The notes: generated from the letters alone by a model not told the origin. 64,000 nt of DNA from Aplysia californica (GCF_000002075.1 NW_004797279.1:1725481-1789480), one strand, 5' to 3'. Counted from the first letter of the stretch, positions 42,701 through 57,700 are shown. A program made the numbers and translations.

Positions 42701-45700
42701 TATGACTATGACTATCTTCAACAGTTTCCTCTTAGGCTAGATCTATCTGTTCCCGACGTTTATAGTGCATATTCATTATATTGAGTTTGTCTTTCTCCCC
42801 CCCCCCCCCCCCCTTCCAAACAGTCACGTGTCGTCACATTATCTGCCAAAATGACCCCTCCTCCAAGGGAGATCACTACAGTAATAAGGAATTGAGATGA
42901 CTGCGTCACTTCCTCCCCTTGCAAAGGTTCATGTAAACGCACGCTCCGTATAAACACACGCTAAGGAGCCCTCCCGAGCACTGTGCATTTAGGCGGAGAC
43001 TACTGTATTTTATATGGAACAGATACATTTGGCATACAGCAACTTTTAGTTTCTCGTACCTACTGAAAGATAAAGGAACATTCACTAAATTACAAAATAA
43101 TCAGTCTTGTGGTTGCCATAGAAACTTCATCATCTTGAATTTCAGATCAGAGAGTGGCACCAAAATAATCTAACATCTCTCTAAATGTTCGAGCCATGAT
43201 CATACAGTCTACTAATCTAAATATATGGTTGCTTTTAAGGACAAACGGGCTAACCCAGATTTTGGGGGTTTCTAAAAATCTTGACCTACACCAAAAGTGG
43301 ATATTGCGCTACCTATAGGAGAAGTTTGGTTTCATTGGTGCGTATATTTGTTTGATTATACAGAAAACTCTCCTTGTCTTTTAAAGAAACTGAGCAAGGG
43401 GCAAAAACTTTACCTTCGATTTTCTCAAAACAGGATTTTTCGGGATAGCCCCCTTGTGCTTAAAAGCGACCATATGCCCTTTACTAAAATGTTTTCCAAA
43501 CTTTGATAGGGTTTTTCCCGGCCAGTTTTGGAATTTACAAGCAACGATCATACAGTTCACAGTTTTGGATGAGCTAACATACTAACCATAACGAAAGGGT
43601 TTTCAAGACACCTGATAAATGTATCCTTTTCAGTTTTGAATTTTCCAGCATGAGGAAACACACTAAATACAATGTGATATAAGTATCAGTTCTTGAGAGA
43701 CAACATAAAACAAAAATGTTACAAAAGGCAAAAATAGCACTTTTTACATCCTGAAACCTAGAAGACTTCAAAATAAACTTAATTTAATCAATCCTATCAC
43801 AATTTATAGTGTACTGACTTTCTGAAAGCCAAGTGGCTGCAGTCCTGAAAAAAATCCAGAAGCTTCTACATGAACATACCTTCTTGATGCTCTTTCAATT
43901 TACAATCTACGTGGCAACGGCTCCATGGGAAAATATGTATTGGCTAAAATAGAAAAACGTATGTGACTTGTCCTCCCCCTTGCTTCAAGCAGCACCCTGA
44001 GAATTCATTTTCTGTCACCAATTGTCTCCACCCACCTCTGTCAGGTCAGAAATTTAAATCATGTTACAACTGCACTGACTGAAGGAGTACTATTTAATAC
44101 ATTTTTTTACATTTAGAATTTTTCATTTTGCTGGCTCTGCCGCGAAGCCTTTCACTTACTTCTCTTTCTTTTTAAGCTGGAGAACGCTGTCATCAAGCTT
44201 GCGTTGTATTTTGGCAACCTCATCCTCAGACTCTCGGTTCTTGTTCTCAAGCTTCTTCTCCACCAGCCCGACACGGATCTGCTGCTCACTCATCTCATCT
44301 TGCTGTATAAGACAATGCATACGGCCAATAAGTAAAGAGCATTAGACGACAAATTGGTACACTGATGTTCAATGAGCGTATTACGCACCCCACTGAACTT
44401 TTGAGGTCCCCTAGCCCCCAATTACAGTGGTCATGCCCTACTGAGGCAGATGCTATAACTAATAGCACACAACGAGTTCTTGCTAAATTTAAGTTACAGA
44501 ACGTGCCTTAAACAACTATAGGAGACATACATCGAAATAAAAGTAGTAATAATCATCTATAACAGATTACACACATATAGTCGAACTTGATCTGACGACC
44601 CGCTGTCTATGACAATCAATCACCAGTACAAATGATCACTTCCCACAGGAGTCTTTTTCCTATTATGATGACACTGTCCAAGAGGACAGTCGATTTCAGA
44701 AGACCATTTTCCCTTCGATGACGGATGGCCATCTTGGATGTGTTTGACTGTACAACATATAATTGAGCTGGGCGGGAACTGGATCAAGTATCGGAACTCC
44801 TGGTACTACTGTTACCGGTGTCAGTAAGGGCACTAGGCCCCCAGTACCGGTACTGGGAGGGTGCCGACACCAAGTGGTGCCCTTGGAACTAAAGCTGCAG
44901 TTACAGTGCAGTGTGCAGAAGCTGTGACGTAAGACGTACAGCACAAAGCACAAAGTGATCTTGCTTGATACATGACACCAAGATCAAAATTAATAACCAG
45001 TTAAAAATAAAATTATGTTTGTTAAAACTTAGATATTGCATCAAATCAGGTGCCCGAAAACAACTTTGCTTATTTTAATAGGCTGATTCCGAAAACGGAA
45101 CCAGATATTAGCTGCGATGTTTATTTTTAAAAAAAATTGCTCCTAAAGTTTAATCCCGTGCACCAGAAAATTTCAAAGGGATTCTGTGTCCTGGCTTGTC
45201 TAACATACATCGTGTTTGTCAGCTTTTGGCGCCCTTGTCCCCCCTTTGAAAATTTAAGAAAATTATCATGTAATCTGATAGGCTGGGGGTGGGAGACTGA
45301 TGAAAAAAATGCAGCAGTCAAAACACTAGACGTGCAGAGCTTCTGACATCTATTCTCAGTACTGGTACTGGCAGTACTCGACACCCAGTGCCGGCAAAGT
45401 ACCAGAACTCAATTTCGCCGGAACCGCCCAGCACTAACAAAGAGTGCTTAGTAACAATGATTTGTGGAAAGAAACTAGCAGTAGAGACAAGATCTTACCT
45501 TCAGTTTCAGTTGTTTCTTCAATTCCTTCACCTCCTCCTCCTTGAGGTCCACCTTGGACTTGACCACTTCAATGTCAGCAGACTGAGCCTTCACAGCCGC
45601 CGCCCTCTGCTTCACTGGTGCTTGTTTCTGACCACAAAACAATTTCATGAGTTGTTGGTGCCCAATACCCTTAAGTTTTATATTCAAGTTTTAGTAAGAG

Positions 45701-48700
45701 TTTTAAGGCACTAGCAACACAATTAGGTCATATAAGTGCCGAAGATTAGAATTATTATTAGAGAATAGAATAACATATACGAAAAAAAAAGATAGATAAA
45801 GACTATGTATATTTGATAGAAAAGAAGGAGCAAACCACACCAGAGCACACACCAATCACCCATTGCCCAGTAAACAAGTAAATTTAAAGCAAATCAGGTC
45901 AGAAACAGCCACATTCTTTCCAGAAAATGATAAGGACAACAGTAACACAAACATGGTACAGTAGGTACAGACCACACCATGACTGACACTAACCAACCAC
46001 ACAGCAATATCATACACATTTTCTTCACTTCACAAACATTATCAGAATAACATACTTAAACATGACACTGCTGGATCGATAACAACAAACATGACACTGA
46101 TTTTTCTTTTTATCCCCCCCCATTCGTTTGAATAAAAGAAAATACATTGGCACAGTAATGGTAACTTAATGCTGGAAAAGGCAGGACAGATAGACAGAAA
46201 CACCAGAAGGAAAGAAATGAGGAAGAACCTACCAGAGGCCCTCTCCAACCACCCAGTTATCCCTCGTTTTGAATAATTTTCAGCATTAGTATTGAGATCA
46301 GGTTCACACAGCATGTATACCTGCTACAATTGCAAAGTGAAAGAGACAGTCTCCGAAAAATTGTAACAGTAATGAACCCAATCAGTACCCTCAGACAAGA
46401 GTCATTCTTACCTCCAAAGAGCAGCAGAGACCACAGAAGTAATGAATTTGAAGGCTCACAAAGAAAGCCTTTTTTTCAAATACTTAATAACTTCATGGTA
46501 TCATAATTTGGGATTAATTGGCTTACACTACTGATGAATGCCACTTTTTGGGTATACCTACGTATCAGAAAGGTATCCATATGTACAAATGTAGACATCC
46601 CAGTTTTAGGCTACTGTCTTTGCGCAATGGGCATGTTGGTGTAACATCAAAAGTTTCAGCCCCCATTGACCTTGAAGGTCCCCTATATAAAAAAAAAGTC
46701 AAACCCAGTTGAAAATGCTTTCAATGTGCAAGGCACTCGTAGTAACTTTGGTGAGGTAAAAGTTATGGTTCAAACAACAGGAAAATATCATGTTATAGAA
46801 AGCAGAAGCAAACGTAGCAAAAAATTAAGTTCTGTATGAACTGTAAACCAGCTTTAGGAATGAGATAGGGGGCTCAGCAGCTCAATGGGTATGTTGTTCA
46901 CCCGTTAGACCAGAGGTCTAGAGTTCGATCCCCATCAGCATCTATTTTTTTCTCATTGCTTCTATACTTCATGACCCTAGGGTAGATAGAAAGCTAGGAA
47001 GCACCTAGTCTTTTGAGTGAAAAGAAAATTTCAGAAGTCCTATGTGGGATTTCCACATGTCAAAGATGCCTTGGCGGTTATAAAATTGAAAAGGGTTGGC
47101 CCTTTGGACTGCATTATAGCCAAATTTAAAAATCAATTCTTACCAAAAAGTGAAGCCACTCTCGTCAGTTTAAATATTAAGAGTACTTTTGAAAACAGCA
47201 CGTGACTGCCCCCTCAGACAAGGGATGATTCTACATTCTATGAAGATAAAACAGCCATGTACATAAAAATCAGCTGCACAGTGAGATGAAAATCTTACAG
47301 TCAGTTAACCCTTGAGCTCTAACAAGGGTACGCAGAAAAAGAAGAAAGAGATGAACAATATCCAACCTTTTTGTCGTGCGTTCCATCAAAGTCGTACTCG
47401 CCATTCTCCATGGCGTTAGCCAGTTTGTTCATGGTGCCCACAACAGTGCCAAATGACAGCCTGTGAACAAAAACATACAGCGTTTGGTATTTGAGATAGA
47501 TTACAGAACATTGAAAGTGAACTTTTTATAGTCTTAGCAAAAGTTGTATCACACTTGCAACACAATTAGGTCATATAAGTACGGAAGATTAGAGGTGTAA
47601 CAAGAGAGTAACAAACACATAAAAAGGAGGAGAGATAAGGACAACAGCTGTTTGATAAGAAAGAAGGAGCAGACCACATCAGATCATCCGTCAACCACCC
47701 ACAAATTGAATTTGTTAAATAGGTCTGCTCACAGAAAGAAACAAAGCAAGGACATTTTTAAGGACCACTGTTATGATGTTCATATTACCAAAACATCATA
47801 ACAATCACACAAAACAAAATAGCTGTTAACTATAAAAATCATAGCCACATTGCTGGATTGCTCTGTTCTTGAGTTAGAGATGAAGTTAAGCTCGTAAGCA
47901 TGCTTACAAAGGCAGAAGTGATAAAGATAATAGCAACATTCTTGTATGAAAATTGTTTTGCATTAACATCAACCTCATGCAACCTTATTTTCATAGTGAA
48001 ATGGAAGCAGAATCTATTTAATTATAAATATTTTTTTCGCCAATATTTGAGTTACAGTTCTGTGTACAAAGTTGCAACAATGACACTGATGACCATAGAG
48101 AATACCCAAAGTTTTCAGACATTAGCTGTTAACTACAGAGCTCTTGTAATGTTTTAAAAAAAACTTTCCCACATTACGACATGTATCATCAGCCCTATTA
48201 TTTTCATAGAATGATAACTAAAAGCATCAATTGTTTAGGTAACACATTTCTTAGTTAAAAAGAATTATGACAAAGAGTTTGAGGTGTCCCATAGACATCA
48301 CTCCCTTTCCTAAAGAGGACAAAATAAACAGTCCCAAACTTTCTCAGGTTTGAAAAAAAGTCAACCAGTCCTTTCTCATGAAAGAAACCTTGAAGACAAT
48401 GGGAATAGCATTCATTTAATTTGACTCAGAAAAGCAAACTGGTTTGCAAATAAGCAAATTGGATTAGATGAGATTGAACTAACACCAATCTTTACAAAAT
48501 CTGTGCAGACTAGCTACCCATAAAATTAGAAACAGCCAACCTTCCCGTGAAGCGTGCGTTACCTGAGACTCTCGTAGGCTCCAGTGTTCTCCTTACTGTA
48601 CACCTCACTGGCTGCCTGGTGGGCCATCTCCTCCATCTTCTGGGGCAGGAGACCCTCGCGGTCTGCAGACAAACAAACTGGGTGTCAGCCACACGCTTTG

Positions 48701-51700
48701 ACAAAATGTTACAAACTTACATGTCATCTCACATAAGACAGAGCAGGCAAGAAAAGACATTTGATAGCTATTTCAAGGGGTGCCTCTAATACTCTAATGA
48801 AAACTTCAGAACTCATCAGATAGTTTATAGCCAATTGGGAAGTAGACACTGAATACACAACCGATACAATTTTAAAGCAAAGAATGGAGTGGTGATGGTG
48901 GTGGAGGGATGCACATTAAGTTAAACAAGGAACAAAAGAATCTGTATTATCCAACATTTAAAAACATGATCATTATAATTCAGGAATGACTTTAAACACA
49001 AAAACATCTTTGTTCTCATTGTCAAGGAATGTTGTATGCACAAAACGCTCACAGCACTAATCCTACCATGACAGCAGTCCCAGTCACAATCAGTATCTAG
49101 TACTGACAAGGGATAACCATCCAATTACTAGCTAAAAAAAGGAGGAAGAATGGCTCTTTGACAGATTTGCATTTACTTATTCAATTGTTTTTGTACCAGA
49201 GCATTGATATCTTATGGTGCTGGAGAATACCTGTAACATCAACAGTGGCATCAAATTTTTCTCTTTTGAAAAGAATCAGGTAAAATGACAACTTTGAAGT
49301 CTCTCAGTAAGTAATTTTGCCCTTAAGTGAAAGTTGCAAATAAAATGGTTTGTCTTCAGCCTCCTCTTGAGCCCGGATCAACAGAGGCTTCGTACTGATC
49401 CAAGCTATGGCATAGGGAAGACAGCACACCATGCTCTAAAACTGAGGTCTAAACTGGGTGAGAAATACATAAAAAAGACGATGGTCCTTAAACCCTCGGA
49501 CAGAGAATATAGAGACTGCATGTTCAACATCTCAATAAACACATTAAAAATTATTTGGAAGGCGGGCTTCTGGGCTGTGACCCTGCCTGTTAGGATCCAG
49601 TGGGAGACTATATATCTTAGCCATGTGGAAATTGAACTCCAATCTGCTGTGCGCAAAGTGAAGAGCTTAAGAATTGCTTCATAGAAATTGAAGAACAAAA
49701 AGACAACATCACATAAAACAGGCATATAAAAAACAGAAGAACCTCTCACGGGATCCTCTCAATATCCTCTGTGAAACACATAAATATCAAATTTTCAGAG
49801 TACCACACTTAAAGATAGGCAGAAATCTGAAGTCATTTGTGCCTCCCACATTGACATCTTTCAAAACTTAAACCATATCATCACAATGTAGACCCACTAG
49901 CAATTAAAAATCCATACCCTCATACCTTTAAAATATACAACACCACTGCTAATCAAACAGGTTAAACATTTTATAATTTGATTAGCAGGCAGCAGTATAT
50001 GGACTATATTTATTCTAAAACCTTGAGAAAAATTTTCTATTAAAATTAAAACAATATTATAAGTTAGACCCAGTTGTTAAACTTTTATGTTACTCCAGGG
50101 GCAAAAATCATACTTAAAAAAAAAAGAACAGATGAAAATTTATCTGATGAACATACAAATATATGCAATTATTAGGTATAGTCTACTCCAGCAATGACGT
50201 TTCTACATAAATGACTGTTGCATATGTCCTCAAGTCCCCATAACCTCTGTGATAATCATGAACAGTGTACATGACACAATCTATTTTAGTCAAGAGTCAT
50301 GCAGTGAACTCATTCCACGTTAGAATCCAAAAAAGGCAGACAATTTTCAAAGGGATAAAGGCTTAGCATGACACCATGGGTCTACAGCTGAACCCTTTGA
50401 TATTAACAGTTTTCTGTGCCTACCACACAAAAACCTGAGGCCTAACTGAGCTTGACCTTGCTTTGAAGTTTATAAGAAGCAACAACGATAATAACAATAT
50501 GATGCAGATAATTTCTATAGTGCCCATTCCCATACAATAGCTGTAGGTGCTTTATAATAGCTGCTACCGCCATCTCCAACTTCTTTATCAAGATCCTTCA
50601 ACTATAAGCATGGGTTTGCAGCCCTAAAAGGTTACCTTTATTTCTTTTCCATATTTCAAAGGAGCACTGCTTTCCCACATGTGACATTTACTTAATCAAA
50701 TAAAGGTTGGCTCAAAACTTATTAAAGCCAGGGCAAACAAAGTTTGGGATGTTATGGTAGGCTACTATTTCACAGAACATGTAATAAACTTGAACAGGTA
50801 CAGAGGAAAAAAATTACATGATGCATCCAAAATAATAAATTCTTTAAAAAATAAAGATTATATGGTACTTAAAAAACTGACAAAATAATTACACCTAAAA
50901 AGAAAAGAAAATGCAAGCACATCTTGAAATATAAAATAAGATGGGGAAGCTACTTTATACACTTTATTTGATGAGAAGGAAAAAAGCAAGGTGCTTTTAG
51001 GGAGATGAAAAAAAAAGTCTTTTTCAACAGGCTGGAAGACAGCTCAATTAAAAAAAAAAAAGGTGTTTTTACACCCTTTTCGACACAATTTAGACAATTT
51101 TAGAGGTGGCCTTTGACCATGCCTGTCAGGGCTAACCCGGGCAAAGAGGGAAATGGCATCCCAGCAGAATGACCAAGATAATTCATAAAAATTCTCCCCA
51201 GACGGGAATCGAACGCGGATCTTCTGCATACAACAGCCAAGCATTTAATTACTACATCACAGATGCCAGTAAACTGATCTTGCACAACTGAGCTATTACA
51301 TTCTATTGAGAGAGTTCTTAAAATATTAGCTTGTCTCTCATGACTTATGATCACCATACTCTGAATGTTGTAATTTCAGCAGCTACAGTCCCTTTAAATA
51401 TTTCAGAAAAACTGTTCTAAACATTAACAGAATCCTACAAGAAATGCTTTCTCTTTGCTCTTTCAATACCGAATGAAAGTGCCATCTTTTGCGACAGAGT
51501 CTGAAAAATGAAGGAGCTCTAGAAATAGGAAAGAGCTTTAGCAGACGTAATTTTTAAAAATATCCCTTAAATACTACAGACGCGTTCTTGACGCTCTGTT
51601 AATACTATTCTTTATGATACTGTTTTCCATATAAAATTTCAGTGACTTAAAAGTAGACATCTCTGAGAAAATACACAGTTAAAAAAACACACAGTTAGAG

Positions 51701-54700
51701 AGCTTAGTCATGATCTTTTAGTATCAGTCGTTGATATAGCTGAAATAACACATGCCGAAGAAGCAAACACAGTTGCCAGTATTTATCCACAAGCATTTCT
51801 CTTGATATCATGCCTTTTCTCCCTGTTTGCATCCTAAACCCACACCTACCCCCCCCCCCCCCCCCCCCCCCCCCCCCTACCCCTCTCCCAACATACACAC
51901 ACACATACATTCACAAAAAGTTATTCCCTCCTCTCTTTCAGACATATACATGCACACACAGAAACATAGTAATAGATACAGACACATAACCACACAAACG
52001 TGAGTAAACCCACGACATTATTTCAAAACCCCTCCCACATCAAACCCAACCATCATGCTATCCCTTGTCCCACATAGGTTACTGAGAAAGTCTGAAGGTT
52101 CCTCAGAGAAAAGAGAGATTAGCAAGTGTGTCTCCAAACCACCAGGGACATTCACTTCAAGGCATCTCATAACAAAGCCAAGCGTGTTAGCTAGACAGGA
52201 GGTCACTGAGTAAAACTCATAAACCACAGATCGAAAAAAAACATAACCACATAACAGGTATATAAGACAAACAACAGTTGAATTCATAAATGGAAGCAGA
52301 TATATATAAACATGAAGCCAGTGAAATGTTCACTGAAAAACAAATTAACTGAGGAAATAATTTTTGTTAAAAATGGCAATTGATCAATAGCGAAATAACC
52401 AAAGTGGTAAGGAGAAAAGAAACCAGATGGGTCAGTAATGACTACATGTCTAGTCCCAATGAGCATGAGATGATAATGTGGCCAGAACATTATGCATAAA
52501 AACAGCAGATGTACATGGTACATAACCAAGTGCTCTGTAATGACATTTAGAAAAATGGTCGCCATACTTTTCTTTCTGATGCATTAAAAGCCAATCTAGA
52601 GGCCAGTTACATCTTAACGTAAGAAGCCAAATTCACATTTGATAGTCATTCATCCCTTCAGAATGAGGACTCACTTGCATACAAAATAACTCTATCCATT
52701 GATCAGCTCTTTCTAGGTTACCATATCAGTCATCCAGGAACATGCAGTGTTGTAGCCAGTTAAGAGCATGCCACTACATTTGCATATCCTGTCTGCGTAA
52801 ATTTCCTAGTTCTACATGAAGTCCTGGAGACCAAGTGAATGGCAAACACTTTCAAGAATATCCCGAGAATATTCCTAAAATTGTGAACCATAGACATTAA
52901 ATTTTATCCATTAAAATCTAAGAATGCTCCATGCCAGATTATCTCTCCTGTTCACTGGATCACGCATTCGAGCCCCAGCTGACATAAACGAAATTCCTTA
53001 GACAGAAAATCGTGTTACAATATTACATTCTCCCTGTCTCACTAATCCAAGGAAACACGTTAACTTGAATGCTTCGCGGAAAATAGAAGCAGTTGTACCT
53101 TGCTAAGGCCATATATTTGTGAAGTCTTCATGCAGTTAGTGTCTAATATTTATATGAATGCTGAAAAAAAAAATGATAGAGAAATGACATTATATGGTAT
53201 TAAGATAATACAAATTTTGATTATGAGTAATTTGTGTAAAAATCGATATCATCAATGGTGTGAAAGTCTCCTGGGCATAGTGGGAGCAGTAGAGTAGTAA
53301 GCAGAAGCTGGGGCCCTCATGCATGAGGCCGAGTACTTGGTAAACATTTATGTGAAGACAAATACCTGATGACTTAGAACTAGACTCTGAAATTCAAATG
53401 AGCGGAACGAAATGTCAGTGGTTATGAGGTTACGATGTGACAATCGTCTTCTGATAAAGAAAATTCTGGTTGCCACTTGGAAATGTCGAATTCATTACAC
53501 ATTTGAAACCACTTAGCAAATTCATATTCTCTGGGAGGAGCGTTTTTGCAAATACATGGTCCTGTAAGAAGAAGACAGAGTGGCACAGAAGATGTAAAAA
53601 GTCTCAGCTGACAGCACAGTATGAGAAGACAAAAATAGAAAAACAAGGGAAGGTAAGCACATGGGGAAAAGAGAAAGAAAATGAAAAAGGAAAGGCGAGA
53701 AGAGAAAGAGAATGAACAGCATAAAAGACAATGTTAAAAGAGAGAAAGGTGGAAGAGAAGGGGAGAAGAGAGAAAGGGGAAAGGGAAAATGAGAAGAACT
53801 ATCCTCCTGTGAATGTAAGCCTTCAAACAAAAAGACTATTATTAGTACACAAAACAACACATGACACAAACCATGATGCTAAAATGAATATTTTAAAAGG
53901 AAAAACACTTCCAATCAGGAAAGTTAAAAAAAAATAATTCCATAATTTTATCAAGTCTATTGCACAACACTATAGACTGTAAATAACAAACAGAACAAAC
54001 CAAATTTAAAAAATAAACCCCAGAAACAGACCACAAACAAATAAGACTGAAACAAATAATACATTAACCTTTAGGAAACAAAAAGGCCAAGTTGATGCAA
54101 CTATTCCACAAGCAATACAAACAACTTTTTTTCACTACCAGCTTTCTTAAGAAACAAGTTTCTGGAGAGGGTCCGAGCAGCAAGCGAAAACACACACACA
54201 CACACACACATACAAACACACATGATATGGGATGCAAGAGAGTCATCCTTTTGATAGACACAAAGGAGCAACATGTTAATCACATGCTGAGATGGAAGTC
54301 TCTCTCTCCCCTCACTTGGAGGGCTCTAGCTAGTCAGAGAACACCCAAAATGCATCAGTCGGCAAACAGGGGGAACAGGGATTTTACCTAACAGTTGCTC
54401 CAGCTCGTACAGTTTACCACCTTGGTGGGAACAAACAGAGTGATAATCAGTTGGCTGGTTTGTTTGTCTGTTACTTCAAATAGTGATGATGTTGCTGTTC
54501 AAACTAGAGTGGTAAATGACGACAAGTCAGCTAGATGACTTACATTTTGCCAGAAAAATCGAAAAGAATAAAAATTATACTGAACAGGAGGAGAACCAGT
54601 GAAGATAATAGTGGAAATTTCATAGGCCTTCACTACATAAAGAGAGGTAAATAGAATTCACAAAAGAAACAACACAAGCAATAGAACGCGAGGGCGAGAA

Positions 54701-57700
54701 TAGAATAAGAAGTGTAGCTTTCCACGACTCAGAAACGAAAGCTTTCATCAGTGCAGCAATGAACTATCATGATGGAGGACAGACAGGGATATCCACCCAA
54801 TACATTTACAAGGTGACCAGACCATACTTAGCCCTGTTCAGTTTGTTTTGTATTGTTTTATCACCTCCGAGACACAGACAGGTTATTTCAAAGTGAGAGC
54901 GCTAAGAAAGACAGCAAAGATGGTACACTACACTGTAATGAATATCACACATATATATGCACTTGAACATATATGATTATGTGAGCCTGACTTGCGTAAG
55001 AAAGTAGCATCTTCTGCTCATGTATAGTAGGTTTTTTCATTACCTACCAATCTTACAGAATGATGTCCGAATTTTCAACATACACATTAACATTGAGAGG
55101 ACCATCAGTGATAGATGGTAAGGACTATTAATGTTTTACGCACCCTTCCACACAACTAAACCATCTAGGAGGAGGGCTGCTTAGACCTTATCTGTGAATG
55201 ATTCTACATAACAACATAAAGGCAGAGGTACTTGATAAAACATCGTACCCATGCCACCATCGAAGTCATATCTTTTGCATGCAAAATGAAAAGCCTAAAC
55301 ATAACACCACAGACGCTAGTCAAGAAAAGTTTGTCAAAAAGTAAGACAACGCAATGTAAATAACATATGAGCAGACCCAAGACTATTTGTCTGTTTATAT
55401 TTTTTTTGTTCCACATACGCAGAAGCACATCGATTTGAACATGGATATTGAGCTCTGAGGAAAAGCAAGACAGAATGAAACGACAGGAAGGTAGAAAATA
55501 TGTAAGTCCCACAAGTCTGAACTTTCAACCACTCACTCTATTTCCTTTGCTAGACAATCCATATGGGTAATAAACAAGCACACAACACAACACCTGTTAC
55601 ACGGTAGAACAAAAGGCAGCAAAAGTAGTTGTAGAAGGGAAAGAAGTAGGAACAACCAACTGATCCTCAAAGCACCAACTCACTGAGTGAACAGAACAAA
55701 AATGGAATAAGTCCCCTGTTATGAGACAATTACCAAGATTTTCCACATTATCTCTGTAAGATTTTTTTCCGTAAACTCAAATAGAGTAACTTCTCTGTCC
55801 AACTCAGTCCAACAAAGTGAAATAAATTATTTAAACCTGAAACAATACAACGCTTAACTGCACATTGATCAACATTTAACGTGCCATGGCTTTGCAGTTG
55901 AAGCAGCATATTAAGAAAGAACATACTGCAAAAGAAAGGTGATGCACTTTTGATGAAGCCATGATTTTGACTTCATCCAAATAATTACAACTGGCCTCAA
56001 CAAACTCAGCAACTCAAATGGCTTTCTTCTTTTTTTCAAAGTGAATGTAGTAGGGCAAGGCCTCCACAAAATCTACAAAAACTCCCTTGCTGACAAATTG
56101 AAAAACTTCCCGACCATAATATCAGTTACATTAACAAATTAGAATTGCTGTTTTAACATTATTGAACAAGCATTAATGTGGAGTCTGAAGTCTTATACAT
56201 TAACATTTGATTATGATATTTAAGCACAGTTTACAGATTAATGCTTTGTTTAATTAAGACATTCAAACTAAGCACATATGGCATAATCAATTTCTTTAAC
56301 ATCTGACGGCAAAGGCAAACGGCAAAGCCAAAAACAGTTACCCTCAATACCTTTGTTTCAGCTTGATTGGTCAAAATGGCATTGCTTTAAAAAAAAAAAG
56401 CACTGAGAGCAAAAAACATTAGCTAGAGCGCATACTCAGAATCCTTCAAATTCTGAGATTGGTCAAGTGATAAATAAATATATACAAACAATTTGAAACA
56501 AATATTTGAGGCAAAAGCATACTGCAATGTTAAAGCAATTTTAAGCCAGATTGTCAATCATGTAAAACTCTTACATTGCTTGTTCACCTGGAAAGTGTGA
56601 CTGAGGGTAAATTAAAAGGATCTGTTATATAATGAAAAGGGCAACAAAAAACAAAACATGTACCTGTCATCACAGCCGCCTGCTGCATTGCGCCAGCAGA
56701 CACAATCTTCAACACCCGAGCAACTGAGCCGATCTGCTTACAGGCATCAGTCAGGAGATCCTGTATCTATAAGTATAATGTAAACAAAGAGTCAGATCTC
56801 TGAAAATGTGTGCGTGTGCGTGTTGATTTGCATTGATTTGATGCTTTTCTATACACAAATATATATCTCATTTAAAAGTTAAAGCAATGGATGTGAAAGA
56901 GTAAAAAATTAAAAAAAGAAGAAATGACAAACTTCCTGTTTCTAAATGAAAACGTTTTCCCTTCCTGAAAGAATCAAAAGAAGTTGGTTTCATTTGAAGC
57001 TTCAAATTTGGTACATTCTGACAAGGTAGAAAAGGGCTTGACCCTTGAATCTTTCACAATGAATGTTAATGTAGAAATCAAAAGGTACTTTTGTGATAAA
57101 GTGAACCAAGGCAATAATAAAAATCATCATTCTCATTCTGACATTCAACTTGTACTATGAAGAGTCAGATGGGGCAGTCAACTATCAAAAGATGGGGTAG
57201 TCAACTATCAAAGTGACATGACAGTAATGACATTTACTGAGACTGACACCTCCAGCACAAATAGCAATCATCATACTAGGCCTAGACCTTTGTCACATGG
57301 CAATGATCAAGTTCAACACAATTTGATACTTCAATTCTTAATGATTATAGTGGATGTGAGTTAACTGAGATAAAGCCATAGCCAGAGAAGGCCATGTGCA
57401 TTAAAATCTCACTTACATTATGAATGAGAAAAGCAACAATTTGACCGAGTCATATCTTGGCAAACTGAGATCATAAATGAGAGTTTTATTTGCAACATGT
57501 TTTCATCTGGAAAGACGGGTTTAAAGTGAACTGGACTGTGGGATGTTCAGAGTAGATGGATTACTGTACAAAATTTTTACATTGGAAATGCCAAGCAGGT
57601 TAAAGATGCGTCAGACATCCATATGTTAAAAACATAAATAGTGAAAATATACGGCCCAACAGCAAAAGACTCTGCTTAAGGAACAAGTAAGACAACTGCA

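Larger units (their letters stand above)
40319..43064. mobile_element. TTAA-flanked element, AGTAGGTAGCG family, copy B (carries two insertions)
   Basis: The start AGTAGGTAGCGTAAAC follows TTAA at 40315-40318. The end GTACCTACT is the inverse of the start, but the right TTAA is not preserved. It parallels 32062-33068 over 40319-41213, 41896-41987 and 43008-43064; the two gaps are the insertions 41214-41891 and 41988-43005. In the DCTN1 intron between exons 44160-44302 and 39952-40094. Confidence 0.75.

Noticed and set aside
46871-46940. Functional tRNA gene
   Set aside because: Box A and B words are present, but I cannot draw a consistent acceptor stem and anticodon arm. Similar heads elsewhere in the window belong to SINEs.
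52940-53010. GCATTCGAGCCCCAGCTGAC as a tRNA box B / SINE head
   Set aside because: No box A at the right distance and no match to the SINE families found in the window.
53522-53869. Hydrophobic minus-strand frame and basic + strand frames
   Set aside because: They come from a purine-rich intron tract and show no family resemblance or splice context.
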